64,000 bases of DNA from Pedococcus bigeumensis (GTDB taxonomy: Bacteria; Actinomycetota; Actinomycetes; Actinomycetales; Dermatophilaceae): NCBI RefSeq assembly GCF_006438965.1, contig NZ_RCZM01000001.1, positions 807,097 to 871,096 of the forward strand. Reading direction: 5' to 3'. The stretch's first letter is position 1, and the number at the start of each line of letters is the position of its first letter. The position numbers and the translations under genes are program-made. Below the pieces are notes generated by a model. It saw only the letters and a program-made list of their open reading frames with translations, was not told the origin of the DNA and did no database searches. Positions 19,728 through 30,535 of the stretch are shown in pieces.

Positions 19728-20518
19728 CCGGCGAACGTCCAGCCGCGCTCGGCCAGTGCCTCGCGCAGGAACCGCACGGCGATCGGCCCCACCCCGTGCA
19801 GGGCCGCCAACCCGGACTCGGTCCGGTCCCGCACCTGCTCCAGCGTCCAGATGCCCTCGGCCCGCAGGGCGCGGGTGGCGGGTGCGCCGATCCGGGGGAG
19901 CGGAGTGCCGTCCGGCGCGGTCGCCCGCCCTACGCGCGGGGCTCCAGCCTCAGCGTCGACCACGGCCGCTCCTCGGGGCGCGAGCCGGTAGCCGATGTCG
20001 AGGGACTCGGTGAGGCCGAGCTCCTTGAGCTTGCGCACGTCGCGCTTGAAGCTCGGGGTGTCCCGGCCCAGCTCCGCCGCGAGCTCGGGCGCGCGGACCG
20101 TGGGCGACCGGTCGATGATCGCCAGGGTGGTCCGGGTCCACGGACCGATCGACGACGCGCGGTCGAGCCGGTCCAGCCGTTCGCGGATCTGCGCCACCTC
20201 GGCGGCGTCGGGGATCGTGGCACGCAGCTCCTCACGCGGGTCGGCGCCCGCGTGCCGCAGACCCACCCGCCAGACGGGACGGTCGGCCTTGGCCTCGAGC
20301 ATCCGCCGGAGCTCGACGAGCGACTTCGCGCCAGCGCGCCGAGCCTCATCAGCGGTGATCCGGGAGGCAGGGACCTGGTCGACGGACGTCACCTCCAGCA
20401 GCCCCACCCGGGTGCGCAGCCGGGTCCCGACCACGACCCGTGGCCTGTCCCACCGTCGGAAGGCAAGGTCGACGTCGCCCGCCCTGATGGCCACGAGGGT
20501 GTCCGGTCGGATCATCAT
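19706..20518 (-). CDS. ASCH-like / helix-hairpin-helix protein of unknown function
   Basis: The 270-aa protein begins [23 protein letters not shown]..., resembling ASCH/PUA-like RNA-binding folds (about 1-100). A winged-helix-like middle follows ([28 protein letters not shown]). The C-terminal helix-hairpin-helix segment ([20 protein letters not shown], then [20 protein letters not shown]) resembles DNA-binding HhH motifs. TAGGTT six bases before ATG 20518 suggests a leaderless mRNA. It may act on nucleic acid; nothing shows a reaction. Confidence 0.75.
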   Translation of the reverse strand: MMIRPDTLVAIRAGDVDLAFRRWDRPRVVVGTRLRTRVGLLEVTSVDQVPASRITADEARRAGAKSLVELRRMLEAKADRPVWRVGLRHAGADPREELRATIPDAAEVAQIRERLDRLDRASSIGPWTRTTLAIIDRSPTVRAPELAAELGRDTPSFKRDVRKLKELGLTESLDIGYRLAPRGAAVVDAEAGAPRVGRATAPDGTPLPRIGAPATRALRAEGIWTLEQVRDRTESGLAALHGVGPIAVRFLREALAERGWTFAGQSNMPE

Positions 20519-20585
20519 GGCGGCAACCTACCCGGCGACCCCGTCCGGCCGCCCGTCCGGATCGTGGGCGGCACGACCCACACGA

Positions 20586-20615
20586 TGGACGTATGCCGGC
20601 CATGCGGCATACCCT
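20586..20615 (+). promoter_or_regulatory. Promoter of the leuA leader
   Basis: TGGACG (20586-20591, four of six matches to TTGACA), an 18-base spacer and TACCCT (20610-20615). The start GTG of the leader peptide is six bases further. The spacer contains the inverted octamer pair GTATGCCG/CGGCATAC (20591-20598 and 20605-20612). Confidence 0.6.
20591..20612. repeat. Inverted pair of the octamer GTATGCCG
   Basis: GTATGCCG (20591-20598), six bases, CGGCATAC (20605-20612), a perfect 8-bp inverted repeat in the leuA upstream region. Confidence 0.85.
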
Positions 20616-20621
20616 CAGCTC

Positions 20622-20666
20622 GTGCGTTCTCTGCGCCTCCTTCTTCGCCGCCGCGGCGGGGCCTGA
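20622..20666 (+). CDS. leuL: Leucine leader peptide of leuA (attenuation)
   Basis: A 14-codon frame, GTG start and TGA stop, reading V(M)RSLRLLLRRRGGA: four leucine codons within five positions (4, 6, 7, 8), then three arginines. It has no Shine-Dalgarno, but TACCCT is six bases upstream, as expected of a leaderless leader. G/C-rich inverted repeats follow over the end of the frame and about 20650-20690. Leucine leader peptides before leuA are known in Actinobacteria, where slow translation of Leu codons permits leuA expression. Confidence 0.75.
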   Translation: MRSLRLLLRRRGGA

Positions 20667-20710
20667 CCGATCAGCCGCCCCTCGTCGCGGAGTAGCGTTG
20701 CCCGGGCTGA

Positions 20711-22489
<1,779 letters not shown>

Positions 22490-22515
22490 GGCGAGGCGTG
22501 CGGCGGGGCTAAAGC

Positions 22516-24360
22516 TCACTCGATGATCTCCCACAACCGCAGCGTTCCTTGTCGGTCTCCTGCGGCGTAGTGCTTGGACGTCAGAAGGCGTAGATGGCCC
22601 TTGGAGTTCGCGGACATCTTGCAGTTCGAGTCGGTGAGCAGGTAGCCGACCCCCGCCGAGTGGAGGACCTCGGGGTCGAGGTACCTGAACTCACGGCCCC
22701 TCAGGACGCTGGTGATCTCGATGTGGTTGTCCGGCCAGGCCAGGCCGTAGTTGTACGAGGCGACGCGGGCGCCCGTGATGACCTTGAGGGAAAGCAGGTC
22801 CGTGCAGCGGTCGGAGACCACCATGCCGTCGGGCGGCATGTGCGAGACGACGGCAGCGATCGCCTCCGACCGCGGAGACGGCCACCACGAGATGCCCTTG
22901 GCCTTGGCTTCCCCGTTGAAGATCAACCAGTCCTTGGCTGACGCCCCGGCCGCCACGACCCACAGGACGAGGGCAACGCTCACGACGGCGGCCAGCGCCT
23001 TCCGCGGGCGATGCCAACCTCGTCTGACGGTGTCGACCGCCACCGCTGCGAGGAGCGGGAAGCAGACGACCAGGACGAGCATGAACTCGTCGATCCAGAA
23101 CCGGTTGGGCTCCTGGGCCGGTCCCCAGTGGTCGTTGCTGGACAGCAGTGCCCATGCCAGAAAGGCACCGAGGGCCACCGAGCGGATGAGTCGGCCCTTG
23201 GCATGTGGCACCAGGACCAGGATCAGCACCAGCAGGATCGCCACACCCCCATGCAGGACGAAGTCGCCGAACGGGATGCCGAAGGCGCCGTTCGTGTTGG
23301 CGGTCGAGGCCTGTCGGTAGACCAGAAACGGGTCCCCTTGGGCCAGGCCGCGCATGGTGTCGACCATCGTGGGCAGGGCGAGAACGCCCGCGAGCAGGCT
23401 CACCCACAGCAACCGCCACGAGGTCAGGCGGCAGACGACCAGGTATCCGGGTAGGGCTGGCAGCAGGCCGAGCACGAACACCGGCAATGGGCCGACGTGG
23501 GCGGCGAGAAAGGTACCGGACAGGAGGACGGCGGCGAGGAGGAGAACCGACGTCGCGGTGAGGAGCCTGCGGTGTCGCGAAGATGCCGACTGGAGACCGT
23601 AGAGGCCGGTCGCGTAGATCAGGACGTAGCACAGCCCGATGAACGAGTAGGTCTGCATGTTGCCGACGATGCCTGCGCACACGGCGGCAAAGGTGGCTGC
23701 CAGCAGCGTGGCCCTGGGAGGGAAGCCGTTCCAGCCCACCATGAGCAGGCCGAGGATCGCGCAGGCGGCCAGGGAGATGCCTGCCGCGCCTCCGTTGAGC
23801 GCGTAGAGGAGGGCGAAGGGACCCCACATCACCCTCGCGCCAGGAGGCGGGGTGCTGGCGAAGTAGGTGTGGTGCAGCACACCGGCGAATGTCCCGACCA
23901 GGAACGGGAGCGGGGCGAGAACCGCAGCCCACCAGAGGCGTGTCATGGTGTAGAGCGCCCAGCCGACGAAGCACGCGAGCAGGAACTGCACAGTCAGGCC
24001 CATCAGCCACCACATCACCACCGGGTCGACGCCGGTCGTCCGGGACAGCAGGCCCATCACCACGTAGTAGAGCCGGGGGTAGTGGCTCACACCAGTTTCG
24101 GTGAATGGCTCCGTGGATCCCGAGTGACCGTTGGCGATGTTGACCGCGATGCTCAGGTATGACAGCTGGTCCCTCGGGACGAACCACTTGAAGCGGTGGA
24201 ACGAGAAGTTGGGCAGGCCCAAGAGCATCTGTACCTGGAGGTACAGGTGGACGCAGGCCCCGGCCACGGTAGCCAGGGCCGCACGACGGGGTGTTCCTCG
24301 TCGCGCGTAGGAGAGCTCGTCTCCGCCGCGGGGCTCCTCGTGGGTGTTGGTTGTCGTCAC
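22516..24360 (-). CDS. Large multi-pass membrane protein, GT-C-like, unknown function
   Basis: About 614 aa with roughly 11-12 hydrophobic helices and a soluble C-terminal domain of about 120 residues. An extracytoplasmic loop near LGLPNFSFHRFKWFVPRDQLSYLS after the first helix and the overall plan resemble GT-C polyprenyl-linked glycosyltransferases, but no DxD-type signature is decisive. I use GTG 24360, preceded by AAAGGGG at eight bases, rather than ATG 24423. Divergent from a beta-propeller lipoprotein. A cell-envelope role is plausible. Confidence 0.7.
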   Translation of the reverse strand: MTTTNTHEEPRGGDELSYARRGTPRRAALATVAGACVHLYLQVQMLLGLPNFSFHRFKWFVPRDQLSYLSIAVNIANGHSGSTEPFTETGVSHYPRLYYVVMGLLSRTTGVDPVVMWWLMGLTVQFLLACFVGWALYTMTRLWWAAVLAPLPFLVGTFAGVLHHTYFASTPPPGARVMWGPFALLYALNGGAAGISLAACAILGLLMVGWNGFPPRATLLAATFAAVCAGIVGNMQTYSFIGLCYVLIYATGLYGLQSASSRHRRLLTATSVLLLAAVLLSGTFLAAHVGPLPVFVLGLLPALPGYLVVCRLTSWRLLWVSLLAGVLALPTMVDTMRGLAQGDPFLVYRQASTANTNGAFGIPFGDFVLHGGVAILLVLILVLVPHAKGRLIRSVALGAFLAWALLSSNDHWGPAQEPNRFWIDEFMLVLVVCFPLLAAVAVDTVRRGWHRPRKALAAVVSVALVLWVVAAGASAKDWLIFNGEAKAKGISWWPSPRSEAIAAVVSHMPPDGMVVSDRCTDLLSLKVITGARVASYNYGLAWPDNHIEITSVLRGREFRYLDPEVLHSAGVGYLLTDSNCKMSANSKGHLRLLTSKHYAAGDRQGTLRLWEIIE

Positions 24361-24536
24361 CTGCGGAGCCCCTTTCCCGCACTTGCCTAGATCTTTCGCC
24401 GAGTGAAGCACGGAGCATTCCACACGGACATGTGGGCAGTCGGCCGGCCTGCCGCACCCCGGGGCCGGAGCGGATCGAGAGCCGGCTACGTGTTCTCACG
24501 GATGCACAACGGGCCCCCGACCTCGAGCATGGGCCC

Positions 24537-25523
24537 ATGGCCAGTTTGTCACGTCGATCGAGGTGGCAGGCCCGAGGCGTCGCCGTCGCGGCGGCGGCCT
24601 TGCTTGCTCTGGGGGGCTGCGCTGCCGAGCCCCCCAAGACATCCACGGCGGCAGCCTCGACCACGTCGACGAGGTCACCCCGGGTCGTCTACCAGGGCCG
24701 CGGCATCGCCGTCATCGGTCAGGACGGCAAGGGCGCCGCCCAGTTGGCGCGAGGGCTGCCGGGTGCCGAGCACCCGGACTGGTCACCGGACGGCGCGCGG
24801 ATCGCCTTCGAGTCGGACTTCCGCTCCATCCAGACGATGGCTGCGGACGGCAGCGACCTCAGGCAGCTGTATGCGTGTTCGGCCCCCTGTGCTTCGGTCC
24901 AGGAGCCCGCGTGGTCGCCCGACGGCGCAGAGGTGGCCTTCGCGGTCACCGAGACCGCCGACGGCGTGCTCACCTCCCGGGGTGCGGTGGTGGCGGTGGA
25001 GGTCACCACCGGCGCCGTGCGCACCCTGACCGAGGACCGAACCGGCAGGGTGGGCTTCTACACACCGCGTTGGGCGGGCGACGGTACACGGCTGGTCGTC
25101 GACCGCGAGACGTTCGTGTCCACCAAGCTCGATGAGTCGGTCGTGTCGGAGGTCGAGGTCGTCGTGCTGCCCGGAAGGGGAGGGGCCTCGCGCGCGCTCG
25201 CCCGCTGGGACGGGCCGATCACGTGGGGACCGTCGCCCGACTGGAACAGGCATGCGGACGTCATCGTCTACTCGCGCGACGGCAATCTGCGCACGGTGGC
25301 TCCGGACGGGTCCAAGCCGGTCGCCCTCACCACCCTGGACGGCACTACCGAGTTCGCGATCCAGCCGACCTTCACTCCCGACGGCTCGCACGTCATCTAC
25401 ACCCATGTGCAGACCAGGTCGGGGGTCACCGTCAACATCGGGGAGCTGCTCCCGCTCGGCGGAGGCAAGGCGTCTGTGCTGGGTGGTGGGGTGCAGATGA
25501 CCCACCCGCGGCTCGCGCCCTAG
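24537..25523 (+). CDS. TolB-like beta-propeller lipoprotein
   Basis: The 328-aa protein has a signal peptide with lipobox LALGGC (lipidated Cys near residue 29), a Thr/Ser linker and PD40/TolB-type propeller repeats (HPDWSPDGARIAFESD, EPAWSPDGAEVAFAV, QPTFTPDGSHVIYTH). It is therefore an extracytoplasmic membrane-anchored propeller, probably for protein or glycan binding; function is unknown. The ribosome site is weak. The stop nearly abuts alkB on the other strand. Confidence 0.82.
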   Translation: MASLSRRSRWQARGVAVAAAALLALGGCAAEPPKTSTAAASTTSTRSPRVVYQGRGIAVIGQDGKGAAQLARGLPGAEHPDWSPDGARIAFESDFRSIQTMAADGSDLRQLYACSAPCASVQEPAWSPDGAEVAFAVTETADGVLTSRGAVVAVEVTTGAVRTLTEDRTGRVGFYTPRWAGDGTRLVVDRETFVSTKLDESVVSEVEVVVLPGRGGASRALARWDGPITWGPSPDWNRHADVIVYSRDGNLRTVAPDGSKPVALTTLDGTTEFAIQPTFTPDGSHVIYTHVQTRSGVTVNIGELLPLGGGKASVLGGGVQMTHPRLAP

Positions 25524-25527
25524 GCCG

Positions 25528-26157
25528 TCACCGGACCCCGCGAGGACGGAACTGGATCGAGATGCGCGGCCCAACGGCCTTGCTCGTCTTGGGTATGGCG
25601 TGGTCCCAGGTGCGCTGGCACGAGCCTCCCATCACGACGAGGTCGCCGTGGCCGAGTGAGAAGCCACGCGACTCACCGCCGCCTCGTGGGCGTAGGGCCA
25701 GGGTCCGGGCCGAGCCCACCGACAAGATGGCGACCATGGTGTCGAGGTCCTTCGCGCGTCCCACCCGGTCACCGTGCCAGGCAACGGAGTCGCGCCCGTC
25801 GCGGTAGAGGCACATGCCGGCCGTGACGAACGGCTCGCCGAGCTCGGCGGCATAGTGCCGGCTCAGCTGCTCGCGCGCCTCGGTGAGAACAGGATGGGGG
25901 AGGACCTCGTCCTCGTCGTAGAACTTGAGCAGCCGCGGGACGTCGACGATCCGCTCATACATCTCGCGGCGCTCAGCGTGCCACGGCACTGCGGGGTTCA
26001 GCTCGTCGAACAGCCGGTCGGCACCGGCCAGCCACCCCGGGTGGTAGTCGACCCACGCGCCCCTCGACAGCTCGGTACGCGTCAGACCGGCCGACAGCAT
26101 GTGCAGCTCGATCTCGTCGCCGGTGTCGAGGAGCGAGCCCTGGAAGGCCATGGACAT
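25528..26157 (-). CDS. alkB: Alpha-ketoglutarate-dependent DNA dealkylase AlkB
   Basis: Fe(II)/2-oxoglutarate dioxygenase that repairs 1-methyladenine and 3-methylcytosine. The 209-aa protein has iron ligands H128 and D130 (WHGD) and H186 (WDHAIPK), and 2-oxoglutarate arginines R198 and R204 (RISIQFR). ATG 26157 lies six bases after a TATCGT -10-like hexamer; ATG 26151 with GAGGG seven bases upstream is an equally good alternative. An SOS box at 26178-26193 covers the -35 region, so LexA control is likely. Divergent from recO. Confidence 0.9.
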   Translation of the reverse strand: MSMAFQGSLLDTGDEIELHMLSAGLTRTELSRGAWVDYHPGWLAGADRLFDELNPAVPWHAERREMYERIVDVPRLLKFYDEDEVLPHPVLTEAREQLSRHYAAELGEPFVTAGMCLYRDGRDSVAWHGDRVGRAKDLDTMVAILSVGSARTLALRPRGGGESRGFSLGHGDLVVMGGSCQRTWDHAIPKTSKAVGPRISIQFRPRGVR

Positions 26158-26177
26158 GCCCTCACGATAGCCCATCT

Positions 26178-26193
26178 TCGAACAGGTGTTCTA
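26178..26193. promoter_or_regulatory. LexA SOS box between alkB and recO
   Basis: TCGAAC-AGGT-GTTCTA matches the actinobacterial/Bacillus SOS consensus TCGAAC-N4-GTTCGA at 11 of 12 specified bases. It overlaps the inferred alkB -35 and is 75 bp upstream of recO. Confidence 0.75.
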
Positions 26194-26267
26194 GTCCCGG
26201 ACCATGCCGCCCGACGCTGCCGGCACGGCATACCGCCTTCCGGCTCGGGACTTGCGACAATGGACCC

Positions 26268-27122
26268 ATGCCCCTCTACCGCGACGAAGGCATCGTCCTG
26301 CGTACCCAGAAGCTGGGTGAGGCCGACCGCATCGTCACCCTGCTCACGCGCACGCTGGGCAAAGTGCGCGTCGTCGGCAAGGGCGTCCGTCGCACAAAGA
26401 GCCGCTTCGGGGCGCGGCTCGAGCCGGCGATGATGGTGGACGTCCAGTGCTACGAGGGTCGCAACCTCGACACGGTCACCCAGGCCGAGACGCTCGCGTC
26501 GTGGGGCGACGTCCTGGCCCGCGACTACACGACCTACACGGCCGCCGCCGCGATGCTCGAGACCGCGGACCGCCTCACCGAGGAGCGCGAGCCCAACCTC
26601 CAGCAGTACCTCCTGCTCCAGGGCGCGTTGCGGTCGATGGCCGAAGGGCTGCACGACCCCGGCCTCGTCCTCGACGCCTACCTGCTGCGTGCGCTCGCGG
26701 TCGCCGGCTGGGCGCCGAGCTTCCACGACTGCGCCCGCTGTGGTGCCGAGGGGCCGCACCGCGCGTTCAACCTCGCCTCGGGTGGCACCGTCTGTCCGGT
26801 ATGCCGGCCGGTCGGGTCCGCTGCGCCGGCGCCGGAGACGCTGGCCCTCCTGGCTGCGCTGCTCGCCGGTGACTGGGTCATCGCCGACGCGTCGCAGGGT
26901 CGGCACCGTCGTGAGGGCAGCACCTTGGCGAGCGCCTTCCTCCAGTGGCACCTGGAGCGGGGTGTGCGATCGTTGCGCCTCGTGGACCGACGTGACCCCG
27001 ACGCCCAGCCCCGGCTCGACTCCCGCGTGAGCTGGTCGCCCGCTCCGCTCAGCGTCGTTGACCTTGGCGCGGTGGAGAAGGTCGAGGCGGCACACGCCGC
27101 CGCCCAGGTGGCCGAGGCGTGA
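26268..27122 (+). CDS. recO: DNA repair protein RecO
   Basis: Mediator that loads RecA on gapped DNA with RecR/RecF. The 284-aa protein has the N-terminal OB fold ([24 protein letters not shown]), a central helical domain and a zinc site formed by CARCG and CPVCRP near residues 157-186. ATG follows the hexamer GACAAT at six bases with no ribosome site, suggesting a leaderless mRNA. The stop overlaps uppS (GTGA). Confidence 0.95.
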   Translation: MPLYRDEGIVLRTQKLGEADRIVTLLTRTLGKVRVVGKGVRRTKSRFGARLEPAMMVDVQCYEGRNLDTVTQAETLASWGDVLARDYTTYTAAAAMLETADRLTEEREPNLQQYLLLQGALRSMAEGLHDPGLVLDAYLLRALAVAGWAPSFHDCARCGAEGPHRAFNLASGGTVCPVCRPVGSAAPAPETLALLAALLAGDWVIADASQGRHRREGSTLASAFLQWHLERGVRSLRLVDRRDPDAQPRLDSRVSWSPAPLSVVDLGAVEKVEAAHAAAQVAEA

Positions 27123-27901
27123 GCACGGCATACCCCAAGCCTTTTGCCCACCCCAGCGGGGCCCAACCGCCTTTGCTGCCAACCGAGCTCGTGCCACGGC
27201 ACGTCGCGATCGTGATGGACGGCAACGGACGTTGGGCCAACCAACGAGGACTCGCACGCACCAAGGGCCACGAGGCCGGTGAGGCCGCCCTGCTCGACGT
27301 GACTGCGGGTGCCATCGAGGCCGGGGTGACGCACCTGTCGGCCTATGCGTTCTCGACCGAGAACTGGAAGCGCAGCCCCGACGAGGTGCGTTTCCTCATG
27401 GGGTTCAACCGCGACGTGATCCGGCGCCGCCGTGACCAGCTGCACGAGTGGGGCGTCCGGATGCGGTGGGTCGGCCGACGGCCGCGGCTGTGGGGCTCGG
27501 TCATCAAGGAGCTCGAGGTCGCCCAGGAGCTCACCAAGGACAACACCGGGCTGACCCTCTACTTCTGCGTCAACTACGGCGGGCGGGCCGAGATAGCGGA
27601 CGCGGTCCAGCGGATCGCCGAGCAGGTGCAGCGCGGCAAGCTCAAGCCCGGGTCGATCGACGAGAAGACCATCGCCCGCCACATGCCCGAGCCGGACATG
27701 CCCGATGTCGACCTCTTCGTGCGGAGCTCGGGGGAGCAGCGCACCAGCAACTTCCTGCTGTGGCAGAGCGCCTACGCCGAGATGGTCTTCCAGGACACCC
27801 TGTGGCCGGACTACGACCGACGCCACCTGTGGGCGGCCATCCAGACCTACGCCGAGCGCGACCGGCGCTACGGCGGCGCGGTGGACCAGCCGACGAGCTG
27901 A
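27119..27901 (+). CDS. uppS: Isoprenyl transferase (undecaprenyl/decaprenyl diphosphate synthase)
   Basis: Cis-prenyltransferase making the polyprenyl carrier for cell-wall synthesis. In the 260-aa protein, motif MDGNGRWA at 33-40 contains the catalytic Asp; the [13 protein letters not shown] and [19 protein letters not shown] motifs are complete. GTG start overlaps the recO stop. The product chain length is not evident from sequence alone. Confidence 0.94.
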   Translation: MSTAYPKPFAHPSGAQPPLLPTELVPRHVAIVMDGNGRWANQRGLARTKGHEAGEAALLDVTAGAIEAGVTHLSAYAFSTENWKRSPDEVRFLMGFNRDVIRRRRDQLHEWGVRMRWVGRRPRLWGSVIKELEVAQELTKDNTGLTLYFCVNYGGRAEIADAVQRIAEQVQRGKLKPGSIDEKTIARHMPEPDMPDVDLFVRSSGEQRTSNFLLWQSAYAEMVFQDTLWPDYDRRHLWAAIQTYAERDRRYGGAVDQPTS

Positions 27902-28038
27902 TCCTGTCGATCGTGCGCCCGGTAACGATGCGGGCACGGTGGCTGACCAGTGCGGCCTGCAGGATTACCGTGGCAGCACGCCGTCACCGACGGTCGCCGA
28001 CCAGTCCTCGCCGCACCGAGGAAGGGAGGGGAGCGGGT

Positions 28039-29034
28039 ATGTCCGTTGGTCGCGTCAGCAGCGCCGCCCTGGCGCTCGGCGCCGCGCTCGCCGTGGCGTC
28101 CTGCGTTGGTGCCGACGCTCCAAAGACCGCCTCGACCAGCACCTCCAGCGTCGTGTCCCGGCAGCCCGCTGCCGAGGTGGTCACGCTGAAGACGTTGGCC
28201 GCGCTGCCGGCCGAGACGCCGACCCTCACCATCGGTGACCAGCTGGGTGCCGAACCGACCTACCTCACGAGGGCCGTGGCCTACCCCAGCGGCGGCCTGG
28301 TCATCTCCGGCGTCCTGCACACGCCCAAGGCCACCGGCACCTTCCCCGCAGTGGTCCTCGTCCACGGCGGGGTCTCGCCGAGCGACTACACGACCGGGAG
28401 CGAGCTCAAGCGCGAACAGGCCGCCCTGGCGCAGGCCGGGTACGTCGTGCTGGTCACGGACCTGCGGGGTTTCGCGGCCTCGGACCGCAACCCCTCGACC
28501 GGTGACGTGGACATGGGCGCGACCCAGGACATCGTCAACGCGGCGCGGGCCCTGGCCGGCACCAAGGCCCTGCACGTCGATCCGCAACGGATCGGGCTGG
28601 TCGGTCACTCACTCGGCGGGTTGCAGGTCATCAACGCGATGGTCGCCGCTCCACCTGCGGCGCAGGCGGTCGTCGCGATCGCGCCGGCCAGCACCACCGT
28701 CTGGAACAACGTCCAACGCTTCCTCAAGCCCGGTGAAGCGGGGTATGCCGCGGTGGTCGGTCCGCACGGGACGCAGCAGGAGAACCCGCAGTTCTGGGCC
28801 GACGTGTCGCCCGCGACGATGGCCGCCAGGGCCACGGCGCCGTTGCTCATCGTGCAGGGGACAGCGGACAAGGTCGTGGACCCGGCGTGGACGCCCGCAA
28901 CCGAAAGTGCCTGGAAGGCGGCCGGCAAGCCAGTCTCGGTGGCGCGCATCGATGGCGCTGACCACTTCCTGGATCCGTTGTGGCAGAAGGGATTCGACGC
29001 GCTGCTGGGGTTCCTCGACAAGCAGCTCGCCTAG
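28039..29034 (+). CDS. Secreted lipoprotein alpha/beta-hydrolase (dienelactone-hydrolase-like)
   Basis: The 331-aa protein has a signal peptide with lipobox AVASC, then an alpha/beta-hydrolase domain: oxyanion region VVLVHGG, nucleophile elbow GHSLGG, and late His in DGADHFLDP. The family includes esterases and peptidases; the substrate is unknown. GGGAGGGG before the ATG is a strong ribosome site. It follows uppS by 137 bp, with no sign of co-transcription. Confidence 0.85.
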   Translation: MSVGRVSSAALALGAALAVASCVGADAPKTASTSTSSVVSRQPAAEVVTLKTLAALPAETPTLTIGDQLGAEPTYLTRAVAYPSGGLVISGVLHTPKATGTFPAVVLVHGGVSPSDYTTGSELKREQAALAQAGYVVLVTDLRGFAASDRNPSTGDVDMGATQDIVNAARALAGTKALHVDPQRIGLVGHSLGGLQVINAMVAAPPAAQAVVAIAPASTTVWNNVQRFLKPGEAGYAAVVGPHGTQQENPQFWADVSPATMAARATAPLLIVQGTADKVVDPAWTPATESAWKAAGKPVSVARIDGADHFLDPLWQKGFDALLGFLDKQLA

Positions 29035-29075
29035 CTTCAGGCGACGCGACTGGGCTCGGCGGAACGCGGGTTGGC

Positions 29076-29492
29076 CTAGCGGGAACAGGTTGCGCAGGTA
29101 CCGAAGATCTCCAACGTGTGGCGCACCTCGGTGAAGCCGTGCTCGGCGCTGACGCGGGTCGCCCAGGCCTCCACGGTGGGACCCTCCACCTCGACGGTCC
29201 GGCCGCACACGCGGCAGACGAGGTGGTGGTGGTGCCCGGTCGAGCACGCGCGGTAGACCGCCTCGCCCTCGTCGGTGCGCAGCATGTCGATCTCACCGTC
29301 GGCGGCCATCGCCTGCAGGTTGCGGTAGACGGTGGCGAGCCCGACCTTGTCGCCCCCCTCGCGCAGCAGCGCGTGCAGCTCCTGCGCGGAACGGAACTCG
29401 TCGGTGTCCGCCAGCACCGCGGCAACGGCGGCCCGCTGACGGGTGGGCCGTCGGGTGCCTTCGGACGTGGCTCGCTCCTGGACTCCGGTCAT
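29076..29492 (-). CDS. zur: Fur-family zinc uptake regulator Zur
   Basis: The 138-aa protein has a winged helix (RPTRQRAAVAAVLADTDEFRSAQELH), the regulatory HHHH at 87-90, and structural zinc cysteines C93/C96 and C133/C136. It overlaps znuB by four bases and shares the transcript with znuCB, and the operon is led by Zur-type boxes, which identifies it as Zur rather than Fur or PerR. With zinc bound it should repress its own operon. Confidence 0.92.
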   Translation of the reverse strand: MTGVQERATSEGTRRPTRQRAAVAAVLADTDEFRSAQELHALLREGGDKVGLATVYRNLQAMAADGEIDMLRTDEGEAVYRACSTGHHHHLVCRVCGRTVEVEGPTVEAWATRVSAEHGFTEVRHTLEIFGTCATCSR

Positions 29493-30535
29493 CGCGGTGC
29501 CGTCTCCTTCGCTGCGTCGTGACTGCCGGTGTCGTGACTGCCGGTGCCGTGACCGTCCGCCGCGTGCCTGGCCGGGTCGTGCTCGTCGTAGTGCCCCTCG
29601 TGGGGGGCGTGCCGGTGCCCGTCGTGCACGTAGTCGACGTGGTCCCCGTGGGCGACGGCCGGGTGGCCGCACTCGGGACCGTGCTCGTGGTCGTGGCGTT
29701 CGGCTCGTCGGTGCTGGTGGGCACGTGCCCTCGCGAGCGCCGCCGTGCCCGTCGCCGCCACGACGAAGAACCCGATGGCCAGCAGCACGATCGTTCCGCC
29801 GGAGGGGGTTTCGGCATAGTACGAGACGATGACGCCGCCCACGCTGGACACGACGCCGACGAGCACAGCCCACCGGGTCGACGCCCGGAAGCTGCGGCCC
29901 AGCAGCTGCGCCGTCGCGTTGGGGATGATCATGAGGGCGCTGATGAGTAGCAGCCCGACGACCCGCATGGAGACGACCACGGTCACCGCGGTCAGCACCG
30001 CGAGGGCGATGTTGAGCCCGGTGACGGGAAGCCCGCTGGCTCGGGCGTACTCCTCGTCGTTCGCGACGGCGAACAGCCACGGCCGCAGCAGCCAGGTCCC
30101 GACGAGGACCACCAGGGCGAGGCCGGCGAACACCCACAGGTCGCGCTGGTCGGCGGTGGTGATCGCGCCGAACAGGTATGCCGTCAGGTTGGCGGGGCTG
30201 CTGCTCGGCGACTTCGCGATGATCACCACACCGGCGGCGATGCCGCCGTAGAACATCACAGCGAGGGCGATGTCGCCGCTGGTCCGGCCGCGCCCGCGGA
30301 TCACCTCGATGGCGATGGCGGCAGCGACGGCGGCGACGAGCGCGGTGAGGACTGGAGCCTTGCCGGTGAGGACACCGACGGCGACGCCGGCGAGGGCGAC
30401 GTGCCCCATCCCGTCCCCGATGAGGGAGAGCCGGCGTTGGACCAGGAAGACGCCCACGAGCGGGGCGGCGATGCCGACGAGGACGGCAGCGATGAGCGCC
30501 TGCCGCATGAAGTCGAGGGAGAGCAGCTCGCTCAT
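29489..30535 (-). CDS. znuB: Zinc/manganese ABC transporter permease with His-rich tail
   Basis: The 348-aa ABC-3 permease has about eight helices (FMRQALIAAVLVGIAAPLVGVF; MGHVALAGVAVGVLTG). It then carries an unusual C-terminal cytoplasmic tail of ~70 residues with about 18 histidines (RHDHEHGPECGHP, HDGHRHAPHEGHYDEHDP). A 15-base near-tandem repeat (29516-29550) encodes the terminal GTGSHDTGSHD. The tail could buffer zinc at the exit of the channel. It overlaps znuC and zur. Confidence 0.92.
   Translation of the reverse strand: MSELLSLDFMRQALIAAVLVGIAAPLVGVFLVQRRLSLIGDGMGHVALAGVAVGVLTGKAPVLTALVAAVAAAIAIEVIRGRGRTSGDIALAVMFYGGIAAGVVIIAKSPSSSPANLTAYLFGAITTADQRDLWVFAGLALVVLVGTWLLRPWLFAVANDEEYARASGLPVTGLNIALAVLTAVTVVVSMRVVGLLLISALMIIPNATAQLLGRSFRASTRWAVLVGVVSSVGGVIVSYYAETPSGGTIVLLAIGFFVVAATGTAALARARAHQHRRAERHDHEHGPECGHPAVAHGDHVDYVHDGHRHAPHEGHYDEHDPARHAADGHGTGSHDTGSHDAAKETAPR

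Noticed and set aside
22516-24423. Start of the large membrane protein at ATG 24423.
   Set aside because: No ribosome site before it; GTG 24360 has AAAGGGG at good spacing.
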